In this document: in pieces, positions 61,545 through 64,000 of the stretch
Layout: the number at the start of each line of letters is the position of its first letter
Position numbering within the stretch: the stretch's first letter is position 1
NCBI GenBank assembly: GCA_041399155.1
Contig: JAWKTI010000002.1
Span: 372,001 to 436,000, forward strand
Direction: 5' to 3'
From: Zavarzinella sp.
GTDB taxonomy: Bacteria; Planctomycetota; Planctomycetia; Gemmatales; Gemmataceae
DNA: 64,000 bases
The notes under the pieces: model-generated
What the model saw: the letters and a program-made list of their open reading frames with translations, nothing else
What the model was told of the DNA's origin: nothing
The model's database searches: none
Translations under genes and position numbers: made by a program

Positions 61545-64000
61545 TTACCCATGTTCGTGTAGGTGATGTCGCTCACGATAAACTTGAATTACGGCTAATG
61601 CGACCGAAGCGACTAAGAAAAAGAGGCAGACAAGGGGGCTCTGGTCTATGAAGAATTGGAGCTTCACAAGGTCTGTAAAGTTCAAAAATACCTTTAAGGA
61701 GGGGAGCATCGCTGTCGCCGCCGCAGTAGAAACGCATATGTAGATTAGGATTTTCGGCCAGTTAGCGGACCTCCACGCATAACGCGTTTGAACGATGTAT
61801 ACAACAGCGAACGCCACTGATGCGATCAATAACAATACGGCCACCTTTTGGTTAGCTCCGAACAGGTACATTGCGGCAAGCACCGATACGACGATAGCAG
61901 CAACAATTGGACCGACGAGTGCTGACCACCACGGCTTTATCGGTGGGCGTTTCCCAAAAGGATCCTCGTTGTGATTGCCACTATTGATGATGTTTTTTGC
62001 TTGCGTTCTTGCGCTTTTGCCGATTGCGCTACCTGCCATCGTACCAGAGTTGTTCACGGTGATGTTGTTCACATCCCCTTCTTGCGGCTGGTGGTTGATC
62101 GTGACTGGCCCATGGATTTTGAAATTAGTTCCACCACTGTCGCGTGCAGCCAATAGTTCCTCCTCTTTATCAGAGAAACGATGCGGTTCTGGGCCGATGC
62201 CGGCAAGGAGACGATTGATTTCAAATCGACTGTTGCTCCCAGGAAAAGTCACTTGCTTTACTCCGTCGCTTTCCAGGGAACACAAGAACTCAAAATCAAA
62301 AGCAGCGTCGGGACATTCAGGCACTTCGACCGGCACTTTCAAATAAACATCAGTGCCGACCTGAAGATTGTTGAGATCATGAACTTTAGCGAAGTGTTCT
62401 CGTGCGATCGCCAACGCACTTCGGCGATTCGCTTCAGGACCTCGCACTGTAATTCCGATACGACGGTCATGTTGTTGCACTTTAACCAACACTTCGCACT
62501 CTTGAATCGCCAGCACAACTCCATTGAGCCACAAGATGCGCGGGTTGGTAAGGTGTTGGTGGGCAAGAACCACGAAGCGAGGAAGTAGGCCACGGTTTGG
62601 TGTTTGATGGTACTCGTAGCGGAATCTAAGCAGTCCTTTCTCTGCCCAACCGGGTAGATTCGGTTCTGCCACGTCCGACCGATTCGGCACGAGGTAAGTC
62701 TTCGCAGTAAGTGGAAGGCGAAATGCCAGTCCGAACCGCTCCATCATTTCGATAATAAAGGGCCACCGCTCTGGCTTGTAATCACTTGGATTCAGACCGG
62801 TGAGTAACTTGCCCAACTGATCTGCAACGAACTCACCGTTAGCTTGCCCGACATCCGGGTGGGTGAGAATACGGTAGACTGCAGCGGTAAGCCAGTTCGG
62901 ATCAAGCAGTGTGGTATCGTTGAGTGTCACGACTATGCCGATGCGGTCGAGGAGTGTAAGCAGGTTTTCCTGTTCTGCTCGTTCATGCACCCCAGCACTG
63001 CGGCATTTCTTACGGTAGGTTTCCCGTGTGAGGATTGACGAGCGTCGTGCCGTTATTGCTAACTGTTCCTTCACTTGAAAGTAGCTGGCGGGGAATTGAT
63101 CACGGACATGCGGCAATTCGGTACGTATCACTTCCACGATGGACTTACGCAGTTCAGCAATTCCGCATCCATAATATTTCTTTTCGCATGATGTGCGAAG
63201 GAACCGCTTGATTGCTGGATGCTCACGCTGGAGTCGTGCTTCGTCGATTTTTAGTTGCTGGTCACCTTCACTCTTATTGATCACGACAATGACGGGAACT
63301 TCTTCTATCGTTCGAGAACGGATCGAACGAAGCCAAGCTACTAGGTTTGTTTCTTGCTCATTCTCGTTCTCTTTCCGTGCCGAGAGTACAATCAGGTATA
63401 ATGAGCGCGCGGTAAGGAAAAACTGGTGGGTTTCTGCGAGCACCTGCTGCCCACCGAAATCCCAAACGTTCAGCTTTAGTGGTGTTTTCCCAGTAATGTG
63501 CTTCTCCATATACCAACTCTGAACATCCACACCCTCTTCGATTGCAACACCGGGGGTCTTCGCAGTTTCTGTGCAAGGTGTATTGCGGATGAGATAGTTT
63601 ACAAGCGACGTTTTTCCGACGGCCTCGTTGCCGACGAGGATTAGCTTCGCTTCATTAAGAGTTCGCTTTTCCTCTTTGCTCAATCTTGCAAAATAATCCC
63701 GAATAGCAGAGACCTTAACAAAGTCCCGCACAAACTCCTTTGGGATCGTCAGATTTTTACACCCTTCCACGTGTAGCAAGGTGAGGTTGGTGAGTCTGTC
63801 AGCGATGGCCTTCACCCCAGCGTCAGCGACCTTTGTACTGCTGAGATCGAGGCTATTGAGGTTGGTGAGTCTGTCGGCGATGGCCTTCACCCCAGCGTCA
63901 GCGACCTTTGTACCGCTGAGGTGTAGCGTGGTGAGATTGGTGAGCCTTTCTGCGATGACCTTCACCCCAGCGTCAGCGACCTTCGTACCGCTGAGGTGTA
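61545..64000 (-). CDS. Membrane-anchored Roco GTPase (LRR-Roc-COR), N-terminus beyond the window
   Basis: At least 818 residues, cut at the right edge. In order: leucine-rich repeats of 25 residues (LTNLTTLHLSGTKVADAGVK), an unusual linker, a Roc GTPase (P-loop GNEAVGKTS, switch II WDFGGQ, guanine motif NKSE instead of NKxD), then a COR domain (LLDPNWLTAAVYRILTHPDV). Next come an ~190-residue beta-rich region, a polar Asn-rich linker (VNNITVNNSGTMAGSAIG), and four membrane helices in the last 150 residues. Roco proteins switch as GTP-dependent dimers. In bacteria some belong to conflict and signalling families. The linker followed by a membrane module resembles effector-associated conflict proteins (inference). 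Confidence 0.85.
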   Translation of the reverse strand, partial: HLSGTKVADAGVKVIAERLTNLTTLHLSGTKVADAGVKAIADRLTNLNSLDLSSTKVADAGVKAIADRLTNLTLLHVEGCKNLTIPKEFVRDFVKVSAIRDYFARLSKEEKRTLNEAKLILVGNEAVGKTSLVNYLIRNTPCTETAKTPGVAIEEGVDVQSWYMEKHITGKTPLKLNVWDFGGQQVLAETHQFFLTARSLYLIVLSARKENENEQETNLVAWLRSIRSRTIEEVPVIVVINKSEGDQQLKIDEARLQREHPAIKRFLRTSCEKKYYGCGIAELRKSIVEVIRTELPHVRDQFPASYFQVKEQLAITARRSSILTRETYRKKCRSAGVHERAEQENLLTLLDRIGIVVTLNDTTLLDPNWLTAAVYRILTHPDVGQANGEFVADQLGKLLTGLNPSDYKPERWPFIIEMMERFGLAFRLPLTAKTYLVPNRSDVAEPNLPGWAEKGLLRFRYEYHQTPNRGLLPRFVVLAHQHLTNPRILWLNGVVLAIQECEVLVKVQQHDRRIGITVRGPEANRRSALAIAREHFAKVHDLNNLQVGTDVYLKVPVEVPECPDAAFDFEFLCSLESDGVKQVTFPGSNSRFEINRLLAGIGPEPHRFSDKEEELLAARDSGGTNFKIHGPVTINHQPQEGDVNNITVNNSGTMAGSAIGKSARTQAKNIINSGNHNEDPFGKRPPIKPWWSALVGPIVAAIVVSVLAAMYLFGANQKVAVLLLIASVAFAVVYIVQTRYAWRSANWPKILIYICVSTAAATAMLPSLKVFLNFTDLVKLQFFIDQSPLVCLFFLVASVALAVIQVYRERHHLHEHG
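63786..64000. repeat. 75-bp tandem repeats coding LRR units
   Basis: The 75-bp unit starting g(t/a)ttggtgag recurs at 63786, 63861 and 63936 with very few differences and continues past the edge. Each unit encodes one 25-residue leucine-rich repeat. The near-identity suggests recent copy-number change. Confidence 0.85.

Noticed and set aside
1..64000. tRNA or rRNA genes
   Set aside because: No cloverleaf with a TPsiC-loop motif (GGTTCRANNCC) in the gaps that I could read, and no rRNA-like conserved stretch.

Overview
The window looks like chromosomal DNA of a planctomycete, most likely of the Gemmatales type (inference). The main signs are a large secreted protein beginning with the planctomycete export motif (LEILEDRSVPA), an ECF sigma factor beside giant Ser/Thr kinases carrying TPR or WD40 repeats, three DUF1080 domains, a FecR/WD40 fusion and several signal-peptide proteins specific to this kind of genome. 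Base composition is moderate. I saw no rRNA, tRNA or CRISPR array and no transposase.

Layout. 1-3427 (minus): 5' end of an ftsH-like protease gene, preceded by tex. 3676-8064 (plus): a GumC/Wzz-like exopolysaccharide protein ending in a dead tyrosine-kinase domain, then a FecR/WD40 membrane protein. 8078-11058 (minus): an NtrC-type regulator and its histidine kinase, followed by dps. 11869-22113: a PolB-like exonuclease, an EF-hand glycine-rich protein, then an ECF sigma factor and two giant Ser/Thr kinases. 22162-30340: beta-propeller and DUF1080 proteins, rarA, two small envelope proteins, cmk and plsC. 30367-35880: rho, an esterase, lptB and proS. 36181-40860: a 1559-residue surface protein with six copies of a repeat I do not recognise. 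41003-45204: an MFS transporter and RraA-like aldolase, thiL, and a divergent CobW-type GTPase.

45302-47510 is the most accessory-looking region. It holds an AT-rich AbiEii-like nucleotidyltransferase toxin and an AbiEi-like antitoxin that face each other and overlap at their 3' ends, instead of forming the usual operon. Upstream of the antitoxin are two perfect palindromes of 28 and 30 bp sharing a 12-bp core. One of them overlaps a promoter-like sequence in front of a 49-codon reading frame.

47519-53253 returns to housekeeping and envelope genes (an AHSA1-type protein, DAHP synthase, DUF1080, an esterase, a TPR protein). 53399-60300 is a three-gene minus-strand operon for a PilM/PilN-like inner-membrane platform; all three proteins carry long Gly/Pro-rich inserts. 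The window ends with a small exported protein and the C-terminal 818 residues of a Roco (LRR-Roc-COR) GTPase that ends in four membrane helices.

The best candidates for something undescribed are the convergent AbiE-like pair with its twin palindromes, the membrane-anchored Roco protein, and the repeat family of the giant surface protein.
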